From JANPIX01 sp031425195 (GTDB taxonomy: Bacteria; Pseudomonadota; Alphaproteobacteria; Rhodobacterales; Rhodobacteraceae), in assembly GCA_031425195.1 (NCBI GenBank), contig JANPIX010000002.1:43385-107384 (forward strand): a stretch of DNA of 64,000 nucleotides, read 5' to 3'. This document shows, piece by piece, positions 9,376 to 17,564 of the stretch. Numbering within the stretch: position 1 is the stretch's first letter; the number at the start of each line of letters is the position of its first letter. The notes under the pieces were generated by a model. It had not been told where the DNA came from, made no database searches, and saw only the letters and a program-made list of their open reading frames with translations. The position numbers and the translations under genes were made by a program.

Positions 9376-9417
9376 GGCGGGGGGCGCTGCCCCCCGGACC
9401 CCCCGGGATATTTTTGC
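9376..9417. repeat. Rhodobacterales-type intergenic GC hairpin followed by GGGATATTTTTG
   Basis: Between proS and the aldo/keto reductase lies a hairpin with arms GGGGGGC (9379-9385) and GCCCCCC (9389-9395), followed by GGACCCCCCGGGATATTTTTG. Very similar strings are frequent downstream of genes in Rhodobacterales, which is general knowledge and not tested here. The hairpin followed by a T-run could end proS transcription. Only one copy was seen in this window. Confidence 0.6.
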
Positions 9418-9474
9418 AAAGAGGATGGGCCATGGCGTCTTGCCGGTGGCGTTCCCGCATCACAGGAGAATCGG

Positions 9475-10464
9475 ATGGAATATCGGCGTCTTGGTAAATC
9501 GGGCCTGAAGGTCAGTGAATTGTCTTTCGGGTCCTGGGTCACCTTTGGCAAGCAGGTGGACGGATCGGATGCGAAATCGATGATGAGCACCGCCTATGAT
9601 GCGGGCATCAACTTTTTCGACAATGCCGAAGGATATGAACAGGGCAATTCCGAGATTGTCATGGGCGGCGCGCTGGCCGAACTCAAATGGACACGGGACA
9701 GTTATGCAGTGTCGTCCAAGGTATTCTGGGGCGGCGAAAAGCCCACGCAGCGCGGCCTGTCGGCCAAACATGTGACAGACGCCTGCCATGCGGCCCTTCG
9801 GCGGCTGCAGGTGGACTATCTTGACCTTTATTTCTGCCACCGCCCCGACATCGACACGCCGATCGAGGAAACCGTGCGCGCGATGCACAACCTGATCCAG
9901 CAGGGCAAGGTGATCTACTGGGGCACGTCGGAATGGTCGGCGCAGCAGATTACCGAGGCGCATCTGGTGGCGCGGCAGTGGAACCTGACCCCGCCCACGA
10001 TGGAACAGCCGCAGTACAACCTGTTCGAGCGTCAGAAGGTAGAGGCGGATTATGCGCCGATCTATCAGAACTACGGCCTTGGCACGACGATCTGGTCACC
10101 GCTGGCAAGCGGGCTTTTGACCGGCAAGTACAACGACGGCATCCCGCAGGACAGTCGCATGAACCTGCCCGGCTATGAATGGCTGCTGAAAAGCTTTCAG
10201 TCGGAGGAAGGTCAGGCCAAGCTGGCCAAGGTCAAGGCGCTGGCCCAAGTGGCGGGCGATGCGGGGCTGCCGCTGCATCATCTGGCACTGCTGTGGTGCC
10301 TGCAGAATCCGCATGTGTCGACAGTGATCCTTGGCGCGTCGCGTCTGGCGCAACTGACCGACAATCTCGCGGCACTCGATCACCGTGCCAAGATGACGCC
10401 CGACGTGATGGCGGCCATCGAGGCGGTGATGCAGAACGCGCCGCCGGAGCCTCAGCGGTACTGA
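9475..10464 (+). CDS. Aldo/keto reductase, Kv-channel beta-subunit-like
   Basis: A 329-residue NADPH-dependent oxidoreductase of the AKR superfamily. The catalytic tetrad is visible as Asp and Tyr in NFFDNAEGYEQG (about residues 45-56), Lys in VSSKVFWGG (about 80) and His in DLYFCHRPDIDTPIEE (about 122). SPLASGLLTGKYNDG and the C-terminal VSTVILGASRLAQL form the cofactor-binding loops. The wording of these motifs is closest to the potassium-channel beta-subunit-like branch (AKR6-like). Substrate unknown. It is followed by a convergent alcohol dehydrogenase gene only 3 bases away. Confidence 0.9.
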   Translation: MEYRRLGKSGLKVSELSFGSWVTFGKQVDGSDAKSMMSTAYDAGINFFDNAEGYEQGNSEIVMGGALAELKWTRDSYAVSSKVFWGGEKPTQRGLSAKHVTDACHAALRRLQVDYLDLYFCHRPDIDTPIEETVRAMHNLIQQGKVIYWGTSEWSAQQITEAHLVARQWNLTPPTMEQPQYNLFERQKVEADYAPIYQNYGLGTTIWSPLASGLLTGKYNDGIPQDSRMNLPGYEWLLKSFQSEEGQAKLAKVKALAQVAGDAGLPLHHLALLWCLQNPHVSTVILGASRLAQLTDNLAALDHRAKMTPDVMAAIEAVMQNAPPEPQRY

Positions 10465-10467
10465 CCG

Positions 10468-11424
10468 CTACATCGTGACCACGACCGCGCCGCGTTTGTG
10501 GCGCGTGTCGGCAACGGCGTGGGCGGCCCGGATGTCATCAAAGGCAAAGGTCTGCCCAACCAACGGCCGATATCCCCCGGCATGGTAAAGCGCGATCAGG
10601 GCATCCATCGCACCCAAGGTATCGGCGGCGGGGGCAACATGCAGCCGCACCCCCCCGCGCCGGGGCCAGACTGTGTGGCCGATCTGCTGGCCCAGGCTGT
10701 TAACCACGACGACGAGCAGATGGGCGTCGGGTGCCAGCCAAGGGCGGATCTTCGGGTAGGGCAGGGTGCCCGCGCAATCCATCACCACATCGAAGGGTCC
10801 TGTCGGCCACGGCGCATCATAGCTTTGCGCGTGATGCGCCCCCAGCGACAGGGCAAAGGCCACGTTCTGCGGGCTGCACAGCGCCGTCACCTGTGCCCCC
10901 AGATGGCGGGCGATCTGCACCGCCGCCGATCCGACGGCCCCCGTCGCGCCATTGATCAACAGGTTCTGCCCCGGTCGAAGCCCGCCCTGCCGCACCAGAA
11001 AGTCATGCGCCGTCAGCCCGCCGAAGAAGAACGCAGCCGCCTCGGCATCGCTCAGCCCGTCGGGGATGGGGCGCAGCCGGCCTGCAGCGCTCATCACCAG
11101 CTTTTCGGCATGGCACCCGCCGCCAAGCCCGGTGATCCCGAACACCCTTTGGCCCGGGGCAAAGCCGGGTGGCCCTTGTTCCACCCGCCCCGCAAACTCC
11201 ATCCCCATGATGGGGCGGCGGGGGCGGCGAAGCCCGATCATCAGGCGCAGGACGGGGCCGAAGCCACGCGGCACATCCATCGCGCGCATCCGGCTGTCAC
11301 CCGCCGTGACCGGGCTTGCCGTGACGCGGATCAGGACAGACCCCGGCCCGAGCAGAGGGTGCGGCACGTTGCGGATTTCGATCACCGAAGGCGGGCCGTA
11401 GGCCAGTGTCATCGCGGCTTTCAT
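10468..11424 (-). CDS. Zinc-independent MDR oxidoreductase (quinone oxidoreductase-like)
   Basis: A 318-residue medium-chain dehydrogenase/reductase. The N-terminal GroES-like part includes GSVLIRVTASPVTAGDSRMR and GMEFAGRVEQGPPGF. The Rossmann segment is LLINGATGAVGSAAVQIARH (about residues 145-165). The zinc ligands of classical alcohol dehydrogenases are not evident, so an NAD(P)H-quinone or enoyl reductase activity is likely. The ATG overlaps the stop of the HTH gene (ATGA), making it the third gene of an operon with a regulator and a small membrane protein. Confidence 0.87.
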   Translation of the reverse strand: MKAAMTLAYGPPSVIEIRNVPHPLLGPGSVLIRVTASPVTAGDSRMRAMDVPRGFGPVLRLMIGLRRPRRPIMGMEFAGRVEQGPPGFAPGQRVFGITGLGGGCHAEKLVMSAAGRLRPIPDGLSDAEAAAFFFGGLTAHDFLVRQGGLRPGQNLLINGATGAVGSAAVQIARHLGAQVTALCSPQNVAFALSLGAHHAQSYDAPWPTGPFDVVMDCAGTLPYPKIRPWLAPDAHLLVVVVNSLGQQIGHTVWPRRGGVRLHVAPAADTLGAMDALIALYHAGGYRPLVGQTFAFDDIRAAHAVADTRHKRGAVVVTM

Positions 11425-11639
11425 TCCTGATCCTCGATCTGAAACACCTGATCCAGCGGCTGGCCGAACACGCGGGCGATCTGGAATGCCAGTTCCAGTG
11501 ATGGAAAATACTTGGCGTTCTCGATGGCCATGATGGTCTGGCGTGTCACCCCCACCGCTTCGGCAAGGTCTTTCTGCGTGAGTTCCCCGGCGTCAAACCG
11601 CAGGCGGCGGATCGTGTTGGTGATCCTTGGCCGTTTCAA
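11421..11639 (-). CDS. Small XRE-family HTH regulator
   Basis: A 72-residue protein made almost entirely of a helix-turn-helix: LTQKDLAEAVGVTRQTIMAIE followed by NAKYFPSLELAFQIARVFGQ. This matches the short YozG/XRE regulators that typically sit next to a small membrane protein. The start is TTG at 11639, overlapping the stop of the upstream membrane protein (TTGA); an ATG would be too far inside the HTH. Likely controls its own operon, though no operator was identified. Confidence 0.85.
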   Translation of the reverse strand: MKRPRITNTIRRLRFDAGELTQKDLAEAVGVTRQTIMAIENAKYFPSLELAFQIARVFGQPLDQVFQIEDQE

Positions 11640-12091
11640 AGGGCAAACCCCCGGCGGTACAGCACCATCTTTGTCAGCATCCCCGCCATGTCGCCCGCCG
11701 CACAGGCCGCAAGCACGATGTTCAACGCCAGAACGACGCCCACCCCGAAGGCCAGCGCGACAACGGCCCCCACGATCCCCACAGATATCACCACCAGCGT
11801 CACCTGCAGGCCCAGAAGCCCGATCTGACTGTCCCGTTCGTCTTTCAAAAACAGCGGCTTACGCTCGCCCGTCACCACGGCGTACCCGATGTTGAACAGG
11901 ATGGTCAGCGCAATGCCGATGCCGATGGCGATCAGGATCAGCCACAACACAGACCGCGCCCAAAGCATCGGGCCGTCCGCGCCATCAAAGGCACCCGCGC
12001 TGTGCCTTGCCGCCAGAACACTGACCATCAACCCCCAGCTGATCAGACTGATCAGGATTCCAACCACAGTATTCCGCTCTTCAAATGACAT
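11636..12091 (-). CDS. Four-helix membrane protein paired with XRE regulator
   Basis: A 151-residue protein with four hydrophobic segments at about residues 8-28, 47-72, 92-120 and 122-142, and a short charged loop GERKPLFLKDERDSQIG between the second and third. Proteins of this size and topology are often encoded just before YozG-like HTH regulators in bacteria and have no known function. It is the first gene of a three-gene leftward operon with the HTH protein and the MDR oxidoreductase. Confidence 0.75.
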   Translation of the reverse strand: MSFEERNTVVGILISLISWGLMVSVLAARHSAGAFDGADGPMLWARSVLWLILIAIGIGIALTILFNIGYAVVTGERKPLFLKDERDSQIGLLGLQVTLVVISVGIVGAVVALAFGVGVVLALNIVLAACAAGDMAGMLTKMVLYRRGFAL

Positions 12092-12226
12092 GCTGCCCCC
12101 GAATCTGGATCAACTTTCTTGTCATCAGGTATGGCAACCTGAACCTCAGGTCAAAGATTTTTACCTGCAACCGGATTGACCTTCCCTGACCCGCCAGCCA
12201 CTTTGGCGCGAAACAGGGGGGCGAAC

Positions 12227-12880
12227 ATGACCAGGGCATTGATCACATGGGGCGGCTGGCCGGGGCACGAACCTGACAAGGTGGCGGCCCTGTTCGCCGG
12301 ATGGTTGCGTGATGCGGGGATGGAGGTGTCGGTCCACGACACGCTCGCCTGCTTTGACGATCCGGCGGCGGTGGCCCTGAATGATCTGATCGTTCCCGTC
12401 TGGACAATGAGCACGATTGCCAAGGAACAGGCGCAGGCCGTGGCCGATGCAGTGGCGGCCGGGTCGGGCATCGCCGGCTGCCATGGCGGCATGTGCGACG
12501 CCTTTCGCAATGACGTGACGTGGCAGTTCCTGACTGGGGCACAGTGGGTGGCGCATCCCGGCAACGACGGGGTGGAGTATGGCGTGCGCATTACCTCGGA
12601 TCACGAGGTGGTGGCGGGCATTGCCGATTTCGCGGTGCAGACGGAACAATACTACCTGCATGTCGACCCGGCAGTTCAGATCCATGCCGTTTGCGACTTT
12701 CCGGTCGTCGACGGTCCCCATGCCGTGAACGGCCCGGTGGCTATGCCCGTCGTCTATACCAAAGGCTGGGGCGAGGGGCGGGTCTACTACAACGCGCTGG
12801 GCCATCAGGCCAATGTGATCGATCACGGCCCCGCCGCCGAACTGCTGCGGCGCGGCCTGTTGTGGGCGACACGGCGCTGA
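12227..12880 (+). CDS. ThuA-like domain protein
   Basis: A 217-residue protein with the glutamine-amidotransferase-like fold of ThuA proteins. Hallmarks are ALITWGGWPGHEP at the N terminus, SGIAGCHGGMCDAFRNDVTW near residue 85 and VVYTKGWGEGRVYYNALGH near residue 185. ThuA-like domains occur in sugar-utilisation clusters (trehalose in rhizobia) but have no settled catalytic role. An in-frame ATG at 12176 exists, but the ATG at 12227 starts directly at the first beta strand and follows GGGGGCGA. No sugar genes are next to it here. Confidence 0.85.
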   Translation: MTRALITWGGWPGHEPDKVAALFAGWLRDAGMEVSVHDTLACFDDPAAVALNDLIVPVWTMSTIAKEQAQAVADAVAAGSGIAGCHGGMCDAFRNDVTWQFLTGAQWVAHPGNDGVEYGVRITSDHEVVAGIADFAVQTEQYYLHVDPAVQIHAVCDFPVVDGPHAVNGPVAMPVVYTKGWGEGRVYYNALGHQANVIDHGPAAELLRRGLLWATRR

Positions 12881-12966
12881 CCGGGCGGAACCGCCGATGA
12901 CATTCCCGTTGCCTTGACGCGGGCGGTGGGGGGACGCAAGGTCCGCCCAAACAGAAAGGTGCCCGT

Positions 12967-14253
12967 TTGGCCAGAAAGCCCCCACCCTTTGCCGCCTTTG
13001 AATGGATGATCGCCTGGCGCTACCTGCGGGCCCGCCGCGCCGAAGGCGGGGTCAGCGTGATGACATGGATCAGCCTGATCGGCATCACCCTCGCCGTGTT
13101 CGCGCTGATCGCCACGCTGTCGGTGCGGGCAGGGTTTCGGGCGGAGTTTGTCGATACCATTCTAGGGGCCAATGCCCATGTCACTGTTTACGCCCCACAG
13201 CAGGTGGACGAAAACGGCCGCGTCGTTGACGGTTTCACGGATTACGATGATGTAGCTGGCCGCGTTGCGGCCATTGACGGCGTTACTCGGGCGGCACCGC
13301 TGGTCAAGGGGCAGGTCATGGCCACCGCCAACGGCACCAATCTTGGGGCCGAGGTGTTCGGCATCCGCCGCGCCGATCTGGAAACCATCCGCCGTGTCGG
13401 CATCGGGGCCGAACATCAGGGCGATATCGCCGAATTCGAGGCGGGCATCGCCATCGGGTCGGGCATCGCGCGCGAACTTGGCCTTGGCGTCGGCGACAAG
13501 CTGCGCCTGATTTCGCCCGACGGGGCCAGAACGCCGATGGGCAGCAGCCCGCGTGTCAAGGCATACGAAGTCACCTACATCTTTACCGCAGGCCGTTACG
13601 ACATCGACCGAACCCGCATCTACATGCCCTTTGCCGAAGCGCAGTCCTATTTCAACAGCGAAGGCCGCGCGGATGAGATCGAGGTGATGGTGACAGACCC
13701 CGAACAGGTGGACAGCTATCTGTCCGCTGTGCAGACGGCGGCAGGCCCGCAAAGCCTGCTGTGGACATGGCGCGACTCTGCCGGGTCGTTCCTGCGCGCG
13801 CTCGATATCGAAGACAACGTCATGTTCATCATCCTGTCGATCCTTGTCCTGATCGCCACGATGAACATCGTCTCTGGCCTGATCATGCTGGTCAAGAACA
13901 AGGGGCGCGACATCGGCATCCTGCGCACGATGGGCCTGACCGAAGGGTCGATCCTGCGCATCTTCTTCATCTGCGGGGCCTTTACCGGCCTTGTCGGCAC
14001 GGCACTCGGCGTCATCTTCGGCTGTCTGTTCGCGCTGTATATCGATCCGATCTTTTCCTTCGTGAACTATGTCGCCGGGGGCGGGGTCTGGGATCCGTCG
14101 ATCCGTGGCATCTACAACCTTCCAGCACGGCTTCAGTGGGGCGATGTCCTGTCCGCTGTCAGCTTGTCGCTGGGCCTGTCGTTCATCATCACCCTGTTCC
14201 CCGCGCGCCGCGCCGCCCGCATGAACCCGGTGGAGGCGCTGCGCTATGAATGA
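12967..14253 (+). CDS. lolC: Lipoprotein-releasing ABC transporter permease (LolC/LolE)
   Basis: A 428-residue inner-membrane permease that, with LolD, extracts outer-membrane lipoproteins and hands them to LolA. It has the MacB/LolC layout: one TM helix at about residues 24-48, a large periplasmic domain to about 275, and three C-terminal TM helices with the FtsX-like motif KNKGRDIGILRTMGLTEGSI. FEWMIAWRYLRARRAEGGVS at the N terminus is typical of LolC/E. The start is TTG at 12967, preceded by AGAAAGG. Alphaproteobacteria usually have one such permease that forms a homodimer. The 3' end overlaps lolD by 8 bases. Confidence 0.93.
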   Translation: MARKPPPFAAFEWMIAWRYLRARRAEGGVSVMTWISLIGITLAVFALIATLSVRAGFRAEFVDTILGANAHVTVYAPQQVDENGRVVDGFTDYDDVAGRVAAIDGVTRAAPLVKGQVMATANGTNLGAEVFGIRRADLETIRRVGIGAEHQGDIAEFEAGIAIGSGIARELGLGVGDKLRLISPDGARTPMGSSPRVKAYEVTYIFTAGRYDIDRTRIYMPFAEAQSYFNSEGRADEIEVMVTDPEQVDSYLSAVQTAAGPQSLLWTWRDSAGSFLRALDIEDNVMFIILSILVLIATMNIVSGLIMLVKNKGRDIGILRTMGLTEGSILRIFFICGAFTGLVGTALGVIFGCLFALYIDPIFSFVNYVAGGGVWDPSIRGIYNLPARLQWGDVLSAVSLSLGLSFIITLFPARRAARMNPVEALRYE

Positions 14254-14923
14254 CCCGATGCTGCAGCTTGAAACCATCACCAAGGTTTACAACGCTGGCA
14301 AACCCGCCGAAGTGGCCGTGCTGCGCGGTGCGTCCCTGACAGTCGGCACGGGCGAAGTGGTGGCACTGGTTGCGCCATCCGGGGCGGGCAAATCCACCCT
14401 GTTGCACATCGCGGGGCTGCTGGACGTGGCCGATACCGGCACAGTCCGGCTGGCCGGCAACAATGTCGATGGCCTGTCAGACCGCGCCCGCACCGATCTG
14501 CGGCGGCAGGAGGTGGGGTTCATCTATCAGTTCCACCATCTGCTGCCGGAATTCACCGCGCTCGAAAACATCGTGATCGCACAACTTGCCAACGGCACCA
14601 CCCGCCCCTTGGCCGAGGCGCGGGCGATGGATCTTCTGACGCGCGTCGGCATCGGCCCGCGTGCCCACCACCGCCCCGCCGCCCTGTCGGGGGGCGAACA
14701 ACAGCGCGTTGCCTTCTGCCGCGCACTGGCAAATGGCCCCCGGCTGCTTTTGGCCGACGAACCGACCGGCAACCTTGACCCCGGCACTGCGGATCAGGTC
14801 TTTTCGGCGCTGATGGATCTTGTTCGCACCACAGGCTTGTCCGCCCTGATCGCAACCCACAACATGGAACTGGCGGCGCGGATGGACAGGATCGTCAGGC
14901 TGGACGCGGGCCTTGTCGCGTAA
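14246..14923 (+). CDS. lolD: Lipoprotein-releasing ABC transporter ATPase LolD
   Basis: A 225-residue cytoplasmic ATPase powering the LolC/E permease. Walker A is APSGAGKSTLLHIAG (about residues 45-60), the ABC signature LSGGEQQRVAFCRAL (about 148-162) and Walker B LLLADEPTGNLDPG (about 167-180). FIYQFHHLLPEFTALENI is the LolD-type Q-loop region. It overlaps lolC by 8 bases and precedes a small secreted protein by 12 bases. Confidence 0.95.
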   Translation: MNDPMLQLETITKVYNAGKPAEVAVLRGASLTVGTGEVVALVAPSGAGKSTLLHIAGLLDVADTGTVRLAGNNVDGLSDRARTDLRRQEVGFIYQFHHLLPEFTALENIVIAQLANGTTRPLAEARAMDLLTRVGIGPRAHHRPAALSGGEQQRVAFCRALANGPRLLLADEPTGNLDPGTADQVFSALMDLVRTTGLSALIATHNMELAARMDRIVRLDAGLVA

Positions 14924-14935
14924 CGGGGGGCCACG

Positions 14936-15430
14936 ATGAAACGCCAATTCTGGTTAGCGGCGGCGGCCTTCTGCCTTTTCGCCACGGCTGCGCCTGCGGA
15001 AACGGTGATCATCCGCAATGATGGTGGCGGCGATATACCCACCTACCGCGACCGCCGTGCCCGGCTGGCCGCAAGCGGGGACGACATCCGGATCGAGGCA
15101 AAGTGCCTGTCCGCCTGCACCATCTTTACCACTCTGCCCAATGCCTGCGTCATGCCCAACGCGCAGATCGGGTTTCACGGCGCGACCCCGGATTCGGGCA
15201 TCCCGTCCATCGACCGGATGATGGATATGCGCATGGGCGAATTCTATCGCGGCGAAGTGCGCAAGCGATTTGAATCGAAGTGGCGGTTTCTGGGCGGTGG
15301 CGATCAGTTTCAGGTCATCTCCGGGCGCAGGCTGGCGGAACTTGATCCGGAAATCCACCTTTGCGAAGGGCCCGAACAGGGCGGCAAACGCCCCCGCAAA
15401 CGGGCCGAAAAGATCCTGCAGGATCAGTGA
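14936..15430 (+). CDS. Secreted ClpP/crotonase-fold-like protein
   Basis: A 164-residue protein with a Sec signal peptide (LAAAAFCLFATAAPA, cleavage near AETVII). The mature part shows GGGDIPTYRDRRARL, then RIEAKCLSACTIFTTLP and QIGFHGATPDS. The Ser in CLSAC and the His in GFHGA are about 22 residues apart, which resembles the Ser/His spacing of the ClpP active site. Paired cysteines (CLSAC, ACVMP) could form disulfides in the periplasm. It follows lolD by 12 bases. This may be a periplasmic serine peptidase or an inactive relative; the assignment is by motif pattern only. Confidence 0.55.
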   Translation: MKRQFWLAAAAFCLFATAAPAETVIIRNDGGGDIPTYRDRRARLAASGDDIRIEAKCLSACTIFTTLPNACVMPNAQIGFHGATPDSGIPSIDRMMDMRMGEFYRGEVRKRFESKWRFLGGGDQFQVISGRRLAELDPEIHLCEGPEQGGKRPRKRAEKILQDQ

Positions 15431-15433
15431 CGC

Positions 15434-16696
15434 TCACGCCCCGCTGTCAAAACAGAAAGCCCCCTCTTTCCACGTTGCCCCGTCCACCGTCGCATTGGCG
15501 AACCGGATGGCATAGCGTTTGTCGCGCGCCAGACGCGGGCTTGGGTCGGGTGCAATCAGGCACAACCGCGCAGGCACCAGCCCGGCCGGCAGGGCCGCGC
15601 TCACCGTCACGGTTTCGCCCGGCGCGATGTCCGCAAGGTTGCCCCCAAAGGTCGTAGGCGTCTCGTTCTCAACCCGCAGCTTCATCACGCGCGGTCGCGA
15701 CAGCGCGGCCCAACCCTCGTTCACCAGTGTGACCTCCAGCCGGTCGCCCGCCACCTCTGCCGCGATCAGGCGCAGCCGGTATCCCATCTTGTCGGTGATC
15801 TTGCCAAAGCACCCCCCGGCACGCCAGCTTTTGTGAAACTCGGTGTAATACCCAAGGCCCAGCGCAGACAGATGGAACTGCGGCCCCTCCTCCAGGATCG
15901 GGCCGCACCCCTTGCGGATCGCCCCCGGCTCGGCATCGCAGGTTTCGCCCGAAAAATAGGTGTCCGCCGTCAGCGCCATCATCTTTGCCCGCTGCGCCGC
16001 GCGAATTGACGGCTTTTCTGCGTAACTGCCCACATCCGTCGGCGACGACAGGAAACAGTCGTTGTGCAACCCGAACCGCCCGATATCCCCCGCATCCGCC
16101 CAGTCGATCAGATCCGCCGGATAGCGCCACTGCAACGGCACGACGCTCGGCAAGGCGCCCAGCAACGCATCCCGGATCACAGCCTTCCGCAATGGCCGGT
16201 TCAGCCCGTTTGACGAGGTATGCCCCTCGCCCCAGGCCCCGATGAACCCCGCCTGCATCACGGTGATCAGATCGGCATTGTCGCGCAACACCGGCTTCAA
16301 CTGCGCGATATGCTGCAGCACAATGTCCAGCGGCGCGTCCTTGGCATCCTTATACTCCTGACTCGACTGCGGATAGTTGTAGGCGAACCGCAGGATCACC
16401 CGCATCCCCGTCGCCCGCACCTTGTCGAAACTCATCCCCAGATCGGCCAGAAACCCCGCCGACAGCCGCCTGTTGCGGAAACCGTCCAGCCGCACAACGG
16501 CATAAGTCACTGTCAGCCCGCGCTGCCGCATGTCGCGCAGATCCGCCTCGCGCACCGTGCGAAAATCGTTCCCGGCAAATTCCCACCACCCCCGATCCGG
16601 GTTCACCACAGGCTCGGTGGCCGGGCTGAAGGTGACGGTCTGCGCCACGGCGGGCGCCGCGCACAGCGCAAGAACAAGGCACAGCAAACGCAACAT
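15434..16696 (-). CDS. Secreted DUF4874/DUF4832 protein
   Basis: A 420-residue protein with a signal peptide (MLRLLCLVLALCAAPAVAQ). The mature N-terminal half contains VVNPDRGWWEFAGNDF and ILRFAYNYPQSSQEYKDA, typical of DUF4874, which looks like a glycoside-hydrolase-type TIM barrel. The rest has DUF4832 features such as FIGAWGEGHTSSNGLNRPLR and a C-terminal beta-sandwich. The family is often linked to surface polysaccharide handling, but no activity is proven. The ATG at 16696 is chosen over 16726 because it begins the signal peptide. It converges on the ClpP-like gene. Confidence 0.8.
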   Translation of the reverse strand: MLRLLCLVLALCAAPAVAQTVTFSPATEPVVNPDRGWWEFAGNDFRTVREADLRDMRQRGLTVTYAVVRLDGFRNRRLSAGFLADLGMSFDKVRATGMRVILRFAYNYPQSSQEYKDAKDAPLDIVLQHIAQLKPVLRDNADLITVMQAGFIGAWGEGHTSSNGLNRPLRKAVIRDALLGALPSVVPLQWRYPADLIDWADAGDIGRFGLHNDCFLSSPTDVGSYAEKPSIRAAQRAKMMALTADTYFSGETCDAEPGAIRKGCGPILEEGPQFHLSALGLGYYTEFHKSWRAGGCFGKITDKMGYRLRLIAAEVAGDRLEVTLVNEGWAALSRPRVMKLRVENETPTTFGGNLADIAPGETVTVSAALPAGLVPARLCLIAPDPSPRLARDKRYAIRFANATVDGATWKEGAFCFDSGA

Positions 16697-16761
16697 GAAA
16701 AGGCCTCCCCCCAGGAACAGCCCCATCTTGCACAGCAGATCGTCCCGCCAAAGGAAAATTG

Positions 16762-17472
16762 TCAGCGACGCGCCATTCCCGCGTCAGCCCGCCGCGTGTC
16801 CGGCGCAAGGCCCGCAATCTCCAGAATCAACTTGCGACGTACCGCCTCGGCAAACCGCCCGCGCCCGTCGGCGGCCACGACGAAAGACCCCGGCCCGCCG
16901 ATGATCTGCTCCTGATAGGTGGCCGTCAGATTGGACGACGACGGTCCCGAACACTCCAGACACAGGATCGGCAACCCGTTGATCGTGATGCCCGCCGCCA
17001 GCACCGCGTCGCGCGCCTCGGCAATCGACGGGCCACTGAAATTGCCAATGCTGTCGCCGGAAAAGTCGATCACCCGGCGCAACCCCGCAATCTCGTTCGC
17101 CTCAATCAGATCCCGCCCCGCAATCAGCGCCGCCCCGATGGCATTGCGCCCCCCCGCCATGCGCGGCGGCACCAGCAGCGCCTCGGCAAAGGCGCGCGCG
17201 TCGTCATTGCTGTCGATGATCGTCCAGTCCACCACCACCGCCTGATTGGCCGCCCATTCGACATAGGTCACCGCGATCGACCCGGTGAGCGTATCTGCAA
17301 TCGCATTCAACACCGCAGGATCCGTGATCGCCTCGGCATAGCCCTGCCGTTGAAACTCGATCTCCGACTGGTCAATGGACCCCGACGCATCGGCGAGAAG
17401 CACAAGCTCCAACGCCACCTCCTGCGCCTGAAGCGGCGCTGCCAGAAACAGAAGGGGGATCAGGATACGCAT
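16762..17472 (-). CDS. Secreted DUF1194 (VWA-like) protein
   Basis: A 236-residue protein with a signal peptide (MRILIPLLFLAAPLQAQ) and a von Willebrand A-like fold. The MIDAS-type metal site reads LLADASGSIDQSE near residue 27, with RRVIDFSGDSIGN near residue 135 providing another conserved Asp. DUF1194 proteins are common in Rhodobacterales and of unknown role. A paralogue lies at 40252-40902. It is transcribed in the same direction as the DUF4832 gene, 65 bases upstream of it. Confidence 0.85.
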   Translation of the reverse strand: MRILIPLLFLAAPLQAQEVALELVLLADASGSIDQSEIEFQRQGYAEAITDPAVLNAIADTLTGSIAVTYVEWAANQAVVVDWTIIDSNDDARAFAEALLVPPRMAGGRNAIGAALIAGRDLIEANEIAGLRRVIDFSGDSIGNFSGPSIAEARDAVLAAGITINGLPILCLECSGPSSSNLTATYQEQIIGGPGSFVVAADGRGRFAEAVRRKLILEIAGLAPDTRRADAGMARR

Positions 17473-17564
17473 GGCGAAAAGGTAACACGGGTTTTAGCGG
17501 CGTGTGGTCACGGATCGGTGAGGGGTGGCATTGCGCATGTGCCATCCGGCATTCCCAATACGCC

